The notes: a model not told the origin generated them from the letters alone. DNA of 64,000 nt from JANRKF01 sp033763575 (GCA_033763575.1 JANRKF010000035.1:75353-139352), one strand, 5' to 3'; shown: positions 50,882-60,072, counted from the stretch's first letter. Numbers and translations are program-made.

Positions 50882-51706
50882 TTATTTCTTCTTATAGACC
50901 CGGTGCGAAATGCGGCGCAGCAGAATTTCGAGCAGCGTATGCACCACCGAGAGCAGGTTTTTGAACGTGATCGCGTTGGATTTTCCCCGCCGCTGCTCCA
51001 CCATAATCACCGGTATTTCCTTGTAGGTGAAGCCCTGGTCGAGCAGCAGGCACAGCAAATCCGCCTGAAAGCCGAAGCCGTGCGTGTTCGGGTGCCAGCG
51101 CATGACGTTGTGGCGCAGATGCACGGCCAGCCCGTTATAGTAATGAAATCGGTAGCTGGTGATGGTGTTGACGATCAGCGTGTAGGCTTTCGAAATAATT
51201 TGCCGCGTCAGGCTTTTGCCCTCGCTGGAAGTGTAGTACGGCACCAATATATCGGCGCTGCCGACCTGGCTGAAAATGGCTTTCAGCGTTTCTTTCGGCT
51301 CGGAATTATCGCCGCAGAGCAGGCGGTAATATTTGCCTTTGCCCAAAAACGCGCCGTCGAAATAATTTTGGGCGAGGCCGCGATTATGTTTATTTTTCCT
51401 GAGCACGATATTCACGTTCGGATGGGCGGCGATATAGGCTTCCACCACCGCCGCCGAATGATCCTTCGATACATCGTCGATCACCAGTATTTCGTAGGAA
51501 AGCGGAAGCTCCGTCATCACCTGCCGGATCGTCTCCAGCGTGTTTTCGATCAGCCCGGCCTCGTTGTAGCAGGAGACAAAAATGGTGAGGTCGAGCGGCG
51601 CATCGTCATAGGGCGCGGTCAGGCTTTTCGCGCTGTGGAAGCGGGTGGCAGCCTGCGACAGGGCGATATCGGCTTCCCATAATGCCTTGCCCGGCGCGCC
51701 GCTCAT
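50882..51706 (-). CDS. Family 2 glycosyltransferase
   Basis: A 274-residue GT-A enzyme. LTIFVSCYNEAGLIENTLETI opens the fold, with VIDDVSKDHSAAVVEAYI following. CGDNSEPKETLKAIF replaces the usual DxD region, and a C-terminal hydrophobic part (TFKNLLSVVHTLLEILLRRI) follows. ATG at 51706 overlaps the stop of the upstream gene as ATGA. Acceptor unknown. It is of dolichol-phosphate-mannose-synthase-like type by layout. Confidence 0.87.
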   Translation of the reverse strand: MSGAPGKALWEADIALSQAATRFHSAKSLTAPYDDAPLDLTIFVSCYNEAGLIENTLETIRQVMTELPLSYEILVIDDVSKDHSAAVVEAYIAAHPNVNIVLRKNKHNRGLAQNYFDGAFLGKGKYYRLLCGDNSEPKETLKAIFSQVGSADILVPYYTSSEGKSLTRQIISKAYTLIVNTITSYRFHYYNGLAVHLRHNVMRWHPNTHGFGFQADLLCLLLDQGFTYKEIPVIMVEQRRGKSNAITFKNLLSVVHTLLEILLRRISHRVYKKK

Positions 51707-52419
51707 CCGGCGTCTTTCATGCCGGTGATCTGCACGGCAACCTGCTGGCGGGCGAACCCGATATAGCGGTACGACACGCCATGCGCTGCGATAAATTCCT
51801 GCCATGCCTTGAATTCATGCTGCTCCCAGTTCGGGTAGTTGAAATATTCGTCGAACAGCAAAATGCTGCCGATTTGCAGCCGGTCGGCAAGCTGTTCCAG
51901 CAGGGTCTTGGTCGAGGAATACAGGTCGCAATCGATATGCATGAAGGCGATTTTATGAGGGTGGGCGGCCTTCCATGCCGGCAAGCTGGCATCGTAGAAT
52001 CCTTTGTGCAGCAGCACATTGCCCGGCACGTTCGGCAGCTTGCCGCCCAGCGAAAAAGCGCCCTTGCCCAGATCGAACCCGCCCCACGCCTCCGGCAGCC
52101 CCTCGAAACTATCGAAGCCGTGGAATTTTTTGTGCGGCAGTTTTTTGGCCATGAAACGCAGCGTGCCGCCCTTATACACGCCGAACTCGGTGAAGCAGCC
52201 CTCCACCATCACTTCGCGGATGGCATAGTGCATCAGCTCGCGCTGGGTGGTGAATCCCAGCGCATCCGGCATGTGCGCTTCAATGTAATCGACGGTCTTA
52301 TGCAGGCTGCGCAGGTTCCGCTCGCGCACGGGGTGAACATAGCCGACATCGAAAAGCTGGAAGCCCGCGCCGACGATTTTAGTCAGCCAGTATTTAACGT
52401 GGAAATTGGTGACGAGCAT
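51703..52419 (-). CDS. TylF/MycF-type SAM methyltransferase
   Basis: A 238-residue protein of the family that O-methylates sugars. FTEFGVYKGGTLRFMAKKL is the SAM site and GFDSFEGLPEAWGG is family-typical. FMHIDCDLYSSTKTLLEQL has the metal-binding Asp pair, and LLFDEYFNYPNWEQHE completes the site. It is coupled to the glycosyltransferase by ATGA overlap, so the pair probably modifies a surface glycan. Confidence 0.88.
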   Translation of the reverse strand: MLVTNFHVKYWLTKIVGAGFQLFDVGYVHPVRERNLRSLHKTVDYIEAHMPDALGFTTQRELMHYAIREVMVEGCFTEFGVYKGGTLRFMAKKLPHKKFHGFDSFEGLPEAWGGFDLGKGAFSLGGKLPNVPGNVLLHKGFYDASLPAWKAAHPHKIAFMHIDCDLYSSTKTLLEQLADRLQIGSILLFDEYFNYPNWEQHEFKAWQEFIAAHGVSYRYIGFARQQVAVQITGMKDAG

Positions 52420-52422
52420 GGG

Positions 52423-53655
52423 TTATGCTTCTTCTGTTTCATCGGTGGTGATAAGCTCTTTGGGCAGGGATTTGGCGGCTTTTATTCCAAGTGTTTTAAG
52501 GTTTTCAATGCGCCCAATGACGTTGCCCCGTCCGGTAGACAGCTTGTTCATCGCTCCCTCATACGCCTTATGCGTCTTGCCGAGTTTGTCGCCGATATCT
52601 TTCATGTCGTCAATGAAGCCAACAAATTTATCATATAATCCACTTGCTTCATTTGCGATGTCTTGTGCATGCCTGCTTTGTTTCTCAATGCGCCAGAGCG
52701 AGGCGATGGTGATGAGCGAAGCAAATAAAGTGGAAGGACATACCAGCACGATTTTTTTGCTCCAGGCAAAATTATGCAGCTCGGCATCCTGCTGCACGGC
52801 CTGGATATAGGCGCCTTCGACCGGCAGGAACATGAACACGAAATCCGGCGATTCCAGCTTGTCGTTATGCTGGTAGCGCTTGCCTTCCAGCCCGGTGATA
52901 TGATTCTTGATGGAGCGGATGAATTCGCCCTGCTGCAGTTTTTTCTCGGCGGCGTCTTCGCTGTTGCAATAACGCTCATAGGCGGAGAGGGACACTTTGG
53001 AATCGATGATGATGTGTTTGCCATCGGGCAGGTTCACAATTACGTCGGGCTTCTGGTGGCTGCCATCGGCTGCTTTCAGCCCCATCTCGCTCGCCTGCAG
53101 GATATAATCGGAACCCTTCACCAGCCCGGAATCATCCAAAATGCGCTCAAGCATGACCTCGCCCCAATTGCCCTGCGCCTTCACGTCGCCGCGCAGTGCC
53201 TTGGTGAGTCCTTCCGTTTGCAGCACGATGCGGGAAATCTCGGCCTTGAGCGTGTGTTGCTCTTTGCCCTGCGCTCCGAATTTTTCATCGACATTTTTCT
53301 GGAATTCGCCGATGCGCTGGGACAGCGGCAGCAATATATCGCCGATTTTTTTCTCCGACTGCACGGTGAATTTCTGGCTCACTTCCTCAAACAGCGCATT
53401 CGCGGTGTTGCGGAATTCGACCTTCATCGTCTCGTGCGTGTTGCCGAAGCTTTCCTTGTGGGCGGCAAGCGCGCCGATTTCTTTCTGCGCGATGGCCAGC
53501 AACTCGGTGAGTTGTGATTTTTCCGCCACCGTCTGTTCATAAATACGCGACAAGGCAGACGTCCGCTCCTTCAACTGCACATAACGCGCAAAAAACCACA
53601 GGCTTGCTGCCACCGAAGCGCCTACAATCACCACTAGCCAAGCGGACATATCCAT
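52423..53655 (-). CDS. rmuC: DNA recombination protein RmuC
   Basis: A 410-residue protein. One N-terminal transmembrane helix (WLVVIVGASVAASLWFFARYV), then a long coiled coil (about 25-130). The RmuC nuclease-like domain has VMLERILDDSGLVKGSDYI, PDVIVNLPDGKHIIIDSKVSL (PD...D-x-K) and FMFLPVEGAY. It limits inversions at short inverted repeats in E. coli. That role may be relevant in a genome with many long palindromes. Confidence 0.95.
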   Translation of the reverse strand: MDMSAWLVVIVGASVAASLWFFARYVQLKERTSALSRIYEQTVAEKSQLTELLAIAQKEIGALAAHKESFGNTHETMKVEFRNTANALFEEVSQKFTVQSEKKIGDILLPLSQRIGEFQKNVDEKFGAQGKEQHTLKAEISRIVLQTEGLTKALRGDVKAQGNWGEVMLERILDDSGLVKGSDYILQASEMGLKAADGSHQKPDVIVNLPDGKHIIIDSKVSLSAYERYCNSEDAAEKKLQQGEFIRSIKNHITGLEGKRYQHNDKLESPDFVFMFLPVEGAYIQAVQQDAELHNFAWSKKIVLVCPSTLFASLITIASLWRIEKQSRHAQDIANEASGLYDKFVGFIDDMKDIGDKLGKTHKAYEGAMNKLSTGRGNVIGRIENLKTLGIKAAKSLPKELITTDETEEA

Positions 53656-53670
53656 TGTATTTTCTCCCTA

Positions 53671-53815
53671 AGAACCCGTTTATGCTCTCTACTATGCCGA
53701 GCAAACGCTTAGTTTTCTACGTTTTCAATCCTCACGTACTCGATGTATGCTGCGGTTGAAAGCCTCGAAAACGTTGCTTTTTGCTTGCGGCCTAGCGAGA
53801 TCATAAACAGGTTCT
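53671..53815. repeat. Long intergenic palindrome, copy H
   Basis: A 145-bp hairpin between divergent rmuC and glmU. The outer arms AGAACCCGTTTATG (53671-53684) and 53802-53815 pair at 13 of 14. Inner words are CTACTATGCCGAGCAAACGC and TTGCGGCCTAGCGA, and the centre is CACGTACTCGATGTATGC. Confidence 0.84.
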
Positions 53816-53832
53816 AAACACATATTAGGCCG

Positions 53833-55188
53833 ATGAAGACTGTAAACAAGTATAATTTCTCCTGCATTGTGCTGGCTGCTGGCAAGGGCACGCGCATGCG
53901 TTCGGCCCTGCCCAAGGTGCTGCATAAAATCGCCGGAAAACCGATGGTGGCGCACGTGCTGGCGAGTGTCGCGCCGCTCAAGCCGCAGCAGGTGGTGACC
54001 GTGATCGCCCCGCAGATGGAAACCGTGCAGGCGGCCTGCTGGCAGGAGTTTCCCGCGTGCCGGTTCGCCGAGCAGGCCGCCCAGAAAGGCACGGGCGATG
54101 CGGTGCGCGAAGGGCTGAAGGCGATGAGCAAAACCGACGGCGACGTGCTGGTGGTGTATGGCGATACGCCGCTGCTGCACAGCGAAACGCTGCGGTTGCT
54201 GCTGGGAAAAAAGCATGAGGTGGGCGCGGCGATTGCGCTGCTGGGTATTCACCCGGAAGACCCGACCGGCTATGGCCGCCTGGTGATGAGCCGCGAGCCG
54301 TTCGTTGACCGCATCGTCGAATGCAAGGATGCGAGCGCGCAGGAAAAACAGATTCGCTGGGGCTGGGGCGGGGTGATGGCGTTTAAGGCCTCCTTCCTGC
54401 GCGAGGCGCTTGCGAAACTCAAGCCGTCGCCGGTGACGGGGGAATATTACCTGACGTCGCTGATCGACATGGCGAGCGCGCAGGGGCTGAAAACCGTGAT
54501 GGTGCCGATGCCGATGGAAGATGCGATGGGGGTGAACGACCGCTCGCAACTGGCGCTGGCCGAGGCGGCGCTGCAACAGCGCTTGCGCAAACATGCGATG
54601 GACAACGGCGCGACGCTGGTCGATCCGTCCACCGTTTATTTTTCCGCCGATACGGTGCTGGGGCGGGATGTGACGGTGCATCCTTTTGTGGTGTTCGGGC
54701 CGCAGGTGACGGTGGCGGATGGCGTTGAAATCCGCTCCTATTCCCATATCGAAGGCGCGGAGATTGAGCGTGGCGCGATTATCGGCCCGTTTGCGCGGCT
54801 GCGGCCGGGCACGAAGCTGGAGGAAAATTCGCATGTCGGCAATTTCGTCGAGCTGAAGGCGACGCGGCTGGGCAAGGGCGCCAAGGCCAATCATTTGAGC
54901 TATATCGGCGATAGCGATGTCGGCGCGGGCGCGAATATTGGCGCGGGCACCATCACCTGCAATTATGACGGGGTGAATAAATATAAAACCACCATCGGCG
55001 AAGGCGCGTTCATCGGCTCGAACAGCTCGCTGGTGGCCCCGGTGGCGATCGGCAGCGGCGCCATGGTCGGGGCCGGAAGCGTCATCACCGATGATGTGGA
55101 AGATAATGCGCTGGCGATTGCCCGCCCGGCACAGATTGTGAAGCCGGGCCGGGCTGGCGCGCGCGCGGGCCGCAAGAAAAAACAATAA
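53833..55188 (+). CDS. glmU: Bifunctional UDP-N-acetylglucosamine pyrophosphorylase / glucosamine-1-phosphate N-acetyltransferase
   Basis: A 451-residue enzyme giving UDP-GlcNAc for peptidoglycan and lipid A. The N-terminal pyrophosphorylase shows VLAAGKGTRMRSALPKVLHKI, AQKGTGDAV and YGDTPLL. The C-terminal left-handed beta-helix has GPFARLRPG, GNFVELKATRLGKGAKANHLSYIGD and GTITCNYDGVNKYKT. The C-terminal tail is very basic. A 9-bp stem ATGCCGATT/AATCGGCAT lies 12 bp after the stop. Confidence 0.97.
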   Translation: MKTVNKYNFSCIVLAAGKGTRMRSALPKVLHKIAGKPMVAHVLASVAPLKPQQVVTVIAPQMETVQAACWQEFPACRFAEQAAQKGTGDAVREGLKAMSKTDGDVLVVYGDTPLLHSETLRLLLGKKHEVGAAIALLGIHPEDPTGYGRLVMSREPFVDRIVECKDASAQEKQIRWGWGGVMAFKASFLREALAKLKPSPVTGEYYLTSLIDMASAQGLKTVMVPMPMEDAMGVNDRSQLALAEAALQQRLRKHAMDNGATLVDPSTVYFSADTVLGRDVTVHPFVVFGPQVTVADGVEIRSYSHIEGAEIERGAIIGPFARLRPGTKLEENSHVGNFVELKATRLGKGAKANHLSYIGDSDVGAGANIGAGTITCNYDGVNKYKTTIGEGAFIGSNSSLVAPVAIGSGAMVGAGSVITDDVEDNALAIARPAQIVKPGRAGARAGRKKKQ

Positions 55189-55200
55189 AATTAAGATGTT

Positions 55201-55225
55201 ATGCCGATTGGCTTTCAATCGGCAT
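55201..55225 (+). terminator. Hairpin after glmU
   Basis: ATGCCGATT and AATCGGCAT form a perfect 9-bp stem with a 7-base loop. It lacks a T-run (CAAAACC follows), so termination is uncertain. Confidence 0.5.
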
Positions 55226-55345
55226 CAAAACCGGAACTATTGAATTTTGTGGAAAAAGTGCTGTTTGTTCATCAAACTGTAACAATAGTGTGCCATATTT
55301 AGCCATACGTTACCCAAACCGGCTGGCATTATGTGGGAGGTGAAT

Positions 55346-55498
55346 ATGAACACGGAAAGCTTAAATACTCGTTTGAATCTGGGCGAATTGCCAAGCTCGC
55401 TTCCGCCTTGTTTGGGTTGTTTGAATCATCCTCCTCATCTGAGGGGTGCCGGGCCTGAGCTGCCGGATCGCGGAAAAACGCGGGGGCATAGCGCATGA
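55346..55498 (+). CDS. Small Cys/Pro-rich protein (50 aa) coupled to the next gene
   Basis: MNTESLNTRLNLGELPSSLP followed by PCLGCLNHPPHLRG and a basic end. GGGAGG lies 5 bp before the ATG, a strong ribosome site. The stop overlaps the next start as ATGA. The CLGC/H pattern could bind a metal, but that is a guess. It might also be a translated leader for the downstream gene. Confidence 0.6.
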   Translation: MNTESLNTRLNLGELPSSLPPCLGCLNHPPHLRGAGPELPDRGKTRGHSA

Positions 55499-55758
55499 GC
55501 AATCTCTCATTTCAGGAAAAACTCGTATTAGAAAATAATTACGGCGTGGTGCTGTGCAATTCCAGCACCGAAGAAGGCGAGCCGTTTTTCCATTATGTGA
55601 TGGCCGACCGTAAACATATCGAACAGATGCACCGCGATTACGAGTCGGGCGCGAAGGTCGATTTTTCAGCCTATGGCGATATCATCCTTTCCGGCTGGGG
55701 AAAAACGCCGCCGCTGGAATATGAAATGATTATTTCGGAATATTTCCAAGAAAACTAA
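55495..55758 (+). CDS. Hypothetical protein (87 aa)
   Basis: MSNLSFQEKLVLENNYGVVL... is acidic and soluble, with no recognised domain. It starts by ATGA overlap with the 50-residue gene and ends 29 bp inside the 3' end of convergent cinA. It carries many Glu/Tyr/Phe residues. No function is assigned. Confidence 0.65.
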   Translation: MSNLSFQEKLVLENNYGVVLCNSSTEEGEPFFHYVMADRKHIEQMHRDYESGAKVDFSAYGDIILSGWGKTPPLEYEMIISEYFQEN

Positions 55759-56218
55759 GCGCCAGTTTGAGCGACGCTGCCACCGCCTGTGCACGGATTT
55801 CATGGCGGCTGCCGGAGAACTGGAATTTTTCGCCTTCGGTTTTATCTCCCATATTCACCGCGATATAGACCAGCCCGACCGGCTTGGTTTTGGTGCCGCC
55901 GGTCGGCCCAGCGATGCCGGTCACAGCCACTGCGATATCGGCCCCGGCGCGGATGCAGGCACCCTCGGCCATTTGCGCCGCTACTTCTTCGCTCACCGCG
56001 CCGTGTTTTTCGAGCGTCTCCGGGCGCACATCGAGCAGCGCGGTCTTGGCGCTGTTGGCGTAGCTGATGATGCCGCGCTCGAACACCACCGACGAGCCGT
56101 CAATGTCGGTGATGGCGCCTGCGACCAGCCCGCCCGTGCAGGATTCAGCTGTGGCGATGATGAGTTTGCGTTCGGTGAGGGTTTTTACCAGCTCCGCCGC
56201 TATTGCAGTTGCAGCCAT
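55730..56218 (-). CDS. pncC: CinA C-terminal family protein (nicotinamide-nucleotide amidase, PncC type)
   Basis: A 162-residue stand-alone CinA C-terminal domain that deamidates NMN in pyridine-nucleotide salvage. Motifs ATAESCTGGLVAGAITDIDGSS, GIISYANSAKTALLDV and VAVTGIAGPTGGTKTKPVGLVYIAV are conserved. It overlaps pgpA by 19 bp. The N-terminal MoCF domain of full CinA is missing, as is usual in proteobacteria. Confidence 0.93.
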   Translation of the reverse strand: MAATAIAAELVKTLTERKLIIATAESCTGGLVAGAITDIDGSSVVFERGIISYANSAKTALLDVRPETLEKHGAVSEEVAAQMAEGACIRAGADIAVAVTGIAGPTGGTKTKPVGLVYIAVNMGDKTEGEKFQFSGSRHEIRAQAVAASLKLALSFLGNIPK

Positions 56219-56745
56219 GCGAGAATGTCCTTTGTCAGGTTGGGGTTCAGAAGGGAGAGTATAGCAAATATCGCGAGCGGGTAAAGTGCCGCCAGCACAT
56301 CGTCGAACATCACGCCGAAACCGCCTTTAAGTTTTTTATCCGCAACGCATACCGGCCATGGTTTGATGATGTCAAAAATGCGGAAGACGATGAAAGCGGT
56401 GAGGTAGCACTGCCAGTTCGGCGCCATGAAAGCGAGCAGCATGCACACCGCCGCCACTTCATCGATCACGATTTCACCGGGGTCCTGCCTGCCGGTGGCG
56501 GCCACATATTTATTGGACGCGATTACGCCCAGCGCGAATAAAGCGATGCCGAAAACGCCGAGCGCCGCATTGCCGAAATTCACCTGCACGACATAGGCAA
56601 AGGGCAGGGCCGCCAGCGTGCCCCATGTGCCGCGCACATGCTTGAAACAGCCGCTCACCCCGAACCAGCTCACCGTGAGCCATACCCACCCATACCCGCG
56701 AAGGCGGGTATCCTGTAGGCTATTATTCTCGCGCTCTGTTTGCAT
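56200..56745 (-). CDS. pgpA: Phosphatidylglycerophosphatase A
   Basis: A 181-residue inner-membrane phosphatase producing phosphatidylglycerol. GTWGTLAALPFAYVV, DPGEIVIDEVAAVCMLLAF, VFRIFDIIKPWPV and GGFGVMFDDVLAALY are the family blocks carrying catalytic acidic residues. About three hydrophobic segments. It lies 9 bp downstream of ispDF and overlaps cinA, a common alphaproteobacterial order. Confidence 0.95.
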   Translation of the reverse strand: MQTERENNSLQDTRLRGYGWVWLTVSWFGVSGCFKHVRGTWGTLAALPFAYVVQVNFGNAALGVFGIALFALGVIASNKYVAATGRQDPGEIVIDEVAAVCMLLAFMAPNWQCYLTAFIVFRIFDIIKPWPVCVADKKLKGGFGVMFDDVLAALYPLAIFAILSLLNPNLTKDILAWLQLQ

Positions 56746-56754
56746 AAAAACTTT

Positions 56755-57987
56755 CTATAAGATCACCGCCTTCGCGGGGATTTTGACGGTCGCCACCGCC
56801 TGCGCGGCAATGCCTTCGCCACGGCCAAGGAAGCCAAGTTTCTCGGTGGTGGTGGCCTTGACGCTGATGCGGTCGGGCGCGAGTTTCAGCATCTGCGCGA
56901 TGTGGTTTCGCATCGCCTCGCGGTGCGGCGTGATTTTCGGATGCTCGCAGATGACGGTGAGATCGAGATGGATGATTTCGCCGCCGCGTTTGGTCAGAAG
57001 TTCAAACGCATGCAGCAGGAACCGGTCGGAATCGGCGCCTTTCCAGCGCATGTCGCTTGGCGGGAAATGGCTGCCGATATCGCCTTCGCCGAGGGTGCCG
57101 AGCAGCGCATCGACCAGCGCATGCAAGCCGACATCGGCATCGGAATGACCCTCCAGATAATGGGTGTGCGGAATATTCACGCCGCAGATTTTTATCACCT
57201 GCTGCGCCACCGGCGTATCGGGCGAGTGTGGGCGGAGCGCATGCACGTCATAACCCATGGCGGTGCGCGTGTCGGATTGCAGGGAGAGAATATTCATGAG
57301 GCGTTTTATATCCCAGGGGAACGTAACTTTAAAGTTGATTGCTTCTCCGGCAATCGCATGCACAGGTTTTTGCTGTTTTTCAAACAGCGCCGCATCGTCG
57401 GTGAAAGATTCTCCGGCGAGTTGCGTGTGCGCGGCAAGCAGCGTATCGTAATGAAAGGCTTGCGGGGTCTGCACGCCATACAGGTTCGTGCGGTCGACGG
57501 TGTGGCTATCGCTGCCGGAAACATAACGCAGCGTATCGCTCACATGAATAACCGGAATCACCGCATCGTGCGTTTCCAGCGCTTCCAGCGTGCGGCTGAT
57601 GAGGTCGTGCGAAACCAGTGGCCGCGCCGCATCATGCACCAGCACGCGGGCGGGATTCACATGGCGCAGGCTTTCCAGCCCCCGCCGTACCGATTCCTGC
57701 CTCGTATTCCCCCCCACCACCAGCGGAAACAGCGTGTAACCCGCCATAGCACTGCGGTAGAGCCCGTGATGCTCCCTGCGTACCACCACCCGCACGCCGT
57801 CAATCCCCGGATGGCTGAGAAACGCCTCCACCGTGCGGGCAAGCAGGGCTTTTCCGCCGATTTCGAGGTAGGGCTTGGGTGTGCCGGCGCCCGCGCGTTC
57901 GCTGCTGCCACCGGCGACGATGAGGGCAATAACCCCGCCGCATGGCGGGGTCTGGCCGTTTTGTGGGTGTTTAGTCGTTGAATTCAT
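56755..57987 (-). CDS. ispDF: Bifunctional IspD/IspF of the MEP isoprenoid pathway
   Basis: A 410-residue fusion. The IspD part (about 18-245) shows ALIVAGGSSERAGAGTPKPYLE, VLVHDAARPLVS and DRTNLYGVQTPQAF. The IspF part (about 250-410) shows AMGYDVHAL, LEGHSDADVGLHALVDALLG and GDIGSHFPPSD with the zinc ligands, then VKATTTEKLGFLGRGEGIAAQAV. It makes CDP-ME and ME-cPP. ATG at 57987 is chosen; the long upstream frame is antisense to dusB. Confidence 0.96.
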   Translation of the reverse strand: MNSTTKHPQNGQTPPCGGVIALIVAGGSSERAGAGTPKPYLEIGGKALLARTVEAFLSHPGIDGVRVVVRREHHGLYRSAMAGYTLFPLVVGGNTRQESVRRGLESLRHVNPARVLVHDAARPLVSHDLISRTLEALETHDAVIPVIHVSDTLRYVSGSDSHTVDRTNLYGVQTPQAFHYDTLLAAHTQLAGESFTDDAALFEKQQKPVHAIAGEAINFKVTFPWDIKRLMNILSLQSDTRTAMGYDVHALRPHSPDTPVAQQVIKICGVNIPHTHYLEGHSDADVGLHALVDALLGTLGEGDIGSHFPPSDMRWKGADSDRFLLHAFELLTKRGGEIIHLDLTVICEHPKITPHREAMRNHIAQMLKLAPDRISVKATTTEKLGFLGRGEGIAAQAVATVKIPAKAVIL

Positions 57988-58032
57988 TGACCCATAATGG
58001 TATAAATCCCGCCAATTTGCAAGGTTAGGGAA

Positions 58033-59067
58033 ATGGATAAGAAACCAGACCCCGCAACAAGTGCGGGGATTACAATCGACAACGTCACCATCGATTCGCC
58101 GGTGTTTCTGGCGCCGATGACCGGTGTTTCCGATTTGCCATTCCGCAAACTGGTAAAACGTTTCGGCGCGGGGCTGGTGGTGAGCGAGATGATCGCGAGC
58201 CGCGCCATGCTGATCGATAACCACAACAACCAGCGGATGACCAGCTTCCTGCCGGAAGAATTTCCGTTTGCGATGCAGCTTGCAGGCTGTGACCCGGAGA
58301 TTATGGCCGAGGCCGCCAAGCTGAACGAGGATAAAGGCGCGCAGATTATTGATATTAATTTCGGCTGCCCGGTGAAAAAGGTGGTGAACAGCTATGCCGG
58401 CTCCGCGCTGATGCGCGATGAATGCCTGGCTGGGAAAATCCTGGAATCGGTGGTGCGGGCGGTGAAAATTCCGGTCACGCTGAAAATGCGCATGGGCTGG
58501 GACCACCAAAGCTTAAACGCCCCGAAAATGGCGAAGATGGCCGAGGATGCGGGTATTAAAATGATCACCGTGCATGGCCGCACGCGCTGCCAGATGTATA
58601 AAGGCGCGGCGGACTGGAACTTCATCCGCAAGGTGAAAGACGCGGTGAACCTGCCGGTGATTGCCAATGGCGATATTGTGGATTTTGAAAGCGGTGCGCG
58701 GGCGCTCGCCGAATCGGGCGCGGATGGGCTGATGGTCGGGCGCGGTTCGTATGGCCGCCCGTGGTTTCTTGCCCAGCTCGCGCATTTCCTGAAAACCGGC
58801 GAGAAAATCGATGCGCCGCCGCTTCATGTCCAGCGCGATATCGTGCTCGAACATTACGACCATATGCTTTCGCATTACGGCGTGCAAAACGGGGTGATGG
58901 TGGCGCGCAAACATATCGGCTGGTATTCGGCGGGGCTGTTTGACTCCTCCACCTTCCGCCAGAAAATCAACACCATGATCAATCCCACCGACGTCAAACA
59001 GGCGATTACGGAGTATTATGACTGCGTCCAAGGTAAAACCACCGAAGAGCTCGCCTGCGCCGCGTGA
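58033..59067 (+). CDS. dusB: tRNA-dihydrouridine synthase B (NifR3)
   Basis: A 344-residue FMN enzyme that reduces uridine in tRNA. VFLAPMTGVSDLPFRKLVKRFGAG opens the TIM barrel, and INFGCPVKKVVNSYAGSALM has the catalytic Cys. ITVHGRTRCQMYKG and GLMVGRGSYGRPW (FMN phosphate site) follow. It is the first gene of the nifR3-ntrBC operon and overlaps ntrB by 50 bp. Confidence 0.96.
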   Translation: MDKKPDPATSAGITIDNVTIDSPVFLAPMTGVSDLPFRKLVKRFGAGLVVSEMIASRAMLIDNHNNQRMTSFLPEEFPFAMQLAGCDPEIMAEAAKLNEDKGAQIIDINFGCPVKKVVNSYAGSALMRDECLAGKILESVVRAVKIPVTLKMRMGWDHQSLNAPKMAKMAEDAGIKMITVHGRTRCQMYKGAADWNFIRKVKDAVNLPVIANGDIVDFESGARALAESGADGLMVGRGSYGRPWFLAQLAHFLKTGEKIDAPPLHVQRDIVLEHYDHMLSHYGVQNGVMVARKHIGWYSAGLFDSSTFRQKINTMINPTDVKQAITEYYDCVQGKTTEELACAA

Positions 59068-60067
59068 AGCGGAAATCCTCGATGCGCTGCCGCTACTGGT
59101 GGCGCTGGTCGGGCCGGATGACGAGCTGATGCCGGTCAACAAGGCCGGGCAGGAATTCTGGGGTGGCAGGCTCAAGAAGCTTTCGCCGCATTTCGCCGCA
59201 CTGGCAGAGCGCGTGCGCGCAGGCGGCGAGCTCATCACCATGCATGACATGACGCTTGAGCGCTACCTTGAAGAATATCGCGGCACGGTGCATTGCCAGC
59301 CGCATGGCGCCGATCACCTGCTGCTTACGATCGATTTAAAGGGCATGCCGCATGCGCCCGGGGCCTCGGCGTGGAAACAGGAAATCACCCGTGCCGCCGG
59401 TGTCATGGCGGCGATGATGGCGCATGAGGTGAAAAACCCGCTCTCAAGCATTCGCGGCGCGGCGCAATTGCTGCGCGATACGGTGGGGGAAGCGGAGCGG
59501 CCGCTCGCCGATTTGATCTGCAACGAGACGCTCCGCATCCGCGACCTGCTCGACCAGGTGGAGGTGTTCTCCGACGAGCGGCAGGTTGAGCTGGTACCGC
59601 TCAATATCCATGAAGTATTGCAATATAGCATGCGGGTGGCAAAAGCAGGGTTCGCCGCGCATGTGAAATTCGTTGAGCGTTATGATCCTTCGTTGCCGCC
59701 GGTCGCCTCGCACCGCGACGCGCTGGTGCAGATGTTCCTCAACATCATCAAGAACGCCTCCGAAGCGCTGGGCGAAGTGGAGGGGCCGGTCATCACGCTT
59801 ACCACCTTCTATCAGAGCGGCCTTAAAATGACGGAGAAAAAACTGCCGATCACGGTCAATATTTCCGATAACGGGCGCGGCATCCCGGAAGAAATCCGCA
59901 AAAAACTCTTCGAGCCGCTGGTTTCCAGCAAGGCGCAGGGGCGCGGCCTCGGCCTCGCGGTGGTGGCGAAAATCGCCTCCGACCTCGGCGTTATCGTTGA
60001 ATGTGACGACCCGCCGACGCATCAGGGTGCGAGCTTCACCATCCACCTGCCTCGCAGCAATGTTTAG
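59018..60067 (+). CDS. ntrB: Nitrogen regulation sensor histidine kinase NtrB
   Basis: A 349-residue soluble kinase that phosphorylates NtrC under nitrogen limitation and answers to PII. A PAS-like N-terminus (DALPLLVALVGPDDELMPVNKAGQEFWG) precedes the H-box MAHEVKNPLSSIRGAAQLL. The N-box is MFLNIIKNASEAL, and G-boxes are DNGRGIPEE and GRGLGLAVV. It starts inside the 3' end of dusB, so it is translationally coupled. Confidence 0.95.
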   Translation: MTASKVKPPKSSPAPREAEILDALPLLVALVGPDDELMPVNKAGQEFWGGRLKKLSPHFAALAERVRAGGELITMHDMTLERYLEEYRGTVHCQPHGADHLLLTIDLKGMPHAPGASAWKQEITRAAGVMAAMMAHEVKNPLSSIRGAAQLLRDTVGEAERPLADLICNETLRIRDLLDQVEVFSDERQVELVPLNIHEVLQYSMRVAKAGFAAHVKFVERYDPSLPPVASHRDALVQMFLNIIKNASEALGEVEGPVITLTTFYQSGLKMTEKKLPITVNISDNGRGIPEEIRKKLFEPLVSSKAQGRGLGLAVVAKIASDLGVIVECDDPPTHQGASFTIHLPRSNV

Positions 60068-60072
60068 GCGGA

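Noticed and set aside
53725..55218. 497-codon frame on the minus strand
   Set aside because: Shadow of glmU; His/Arg-rich without any domain.
57988..58509. N-terminal extension of the ispDF frame
   Set aside because: Antisense to dusB and unconserved. IspD begins right after the ATG at 57987.
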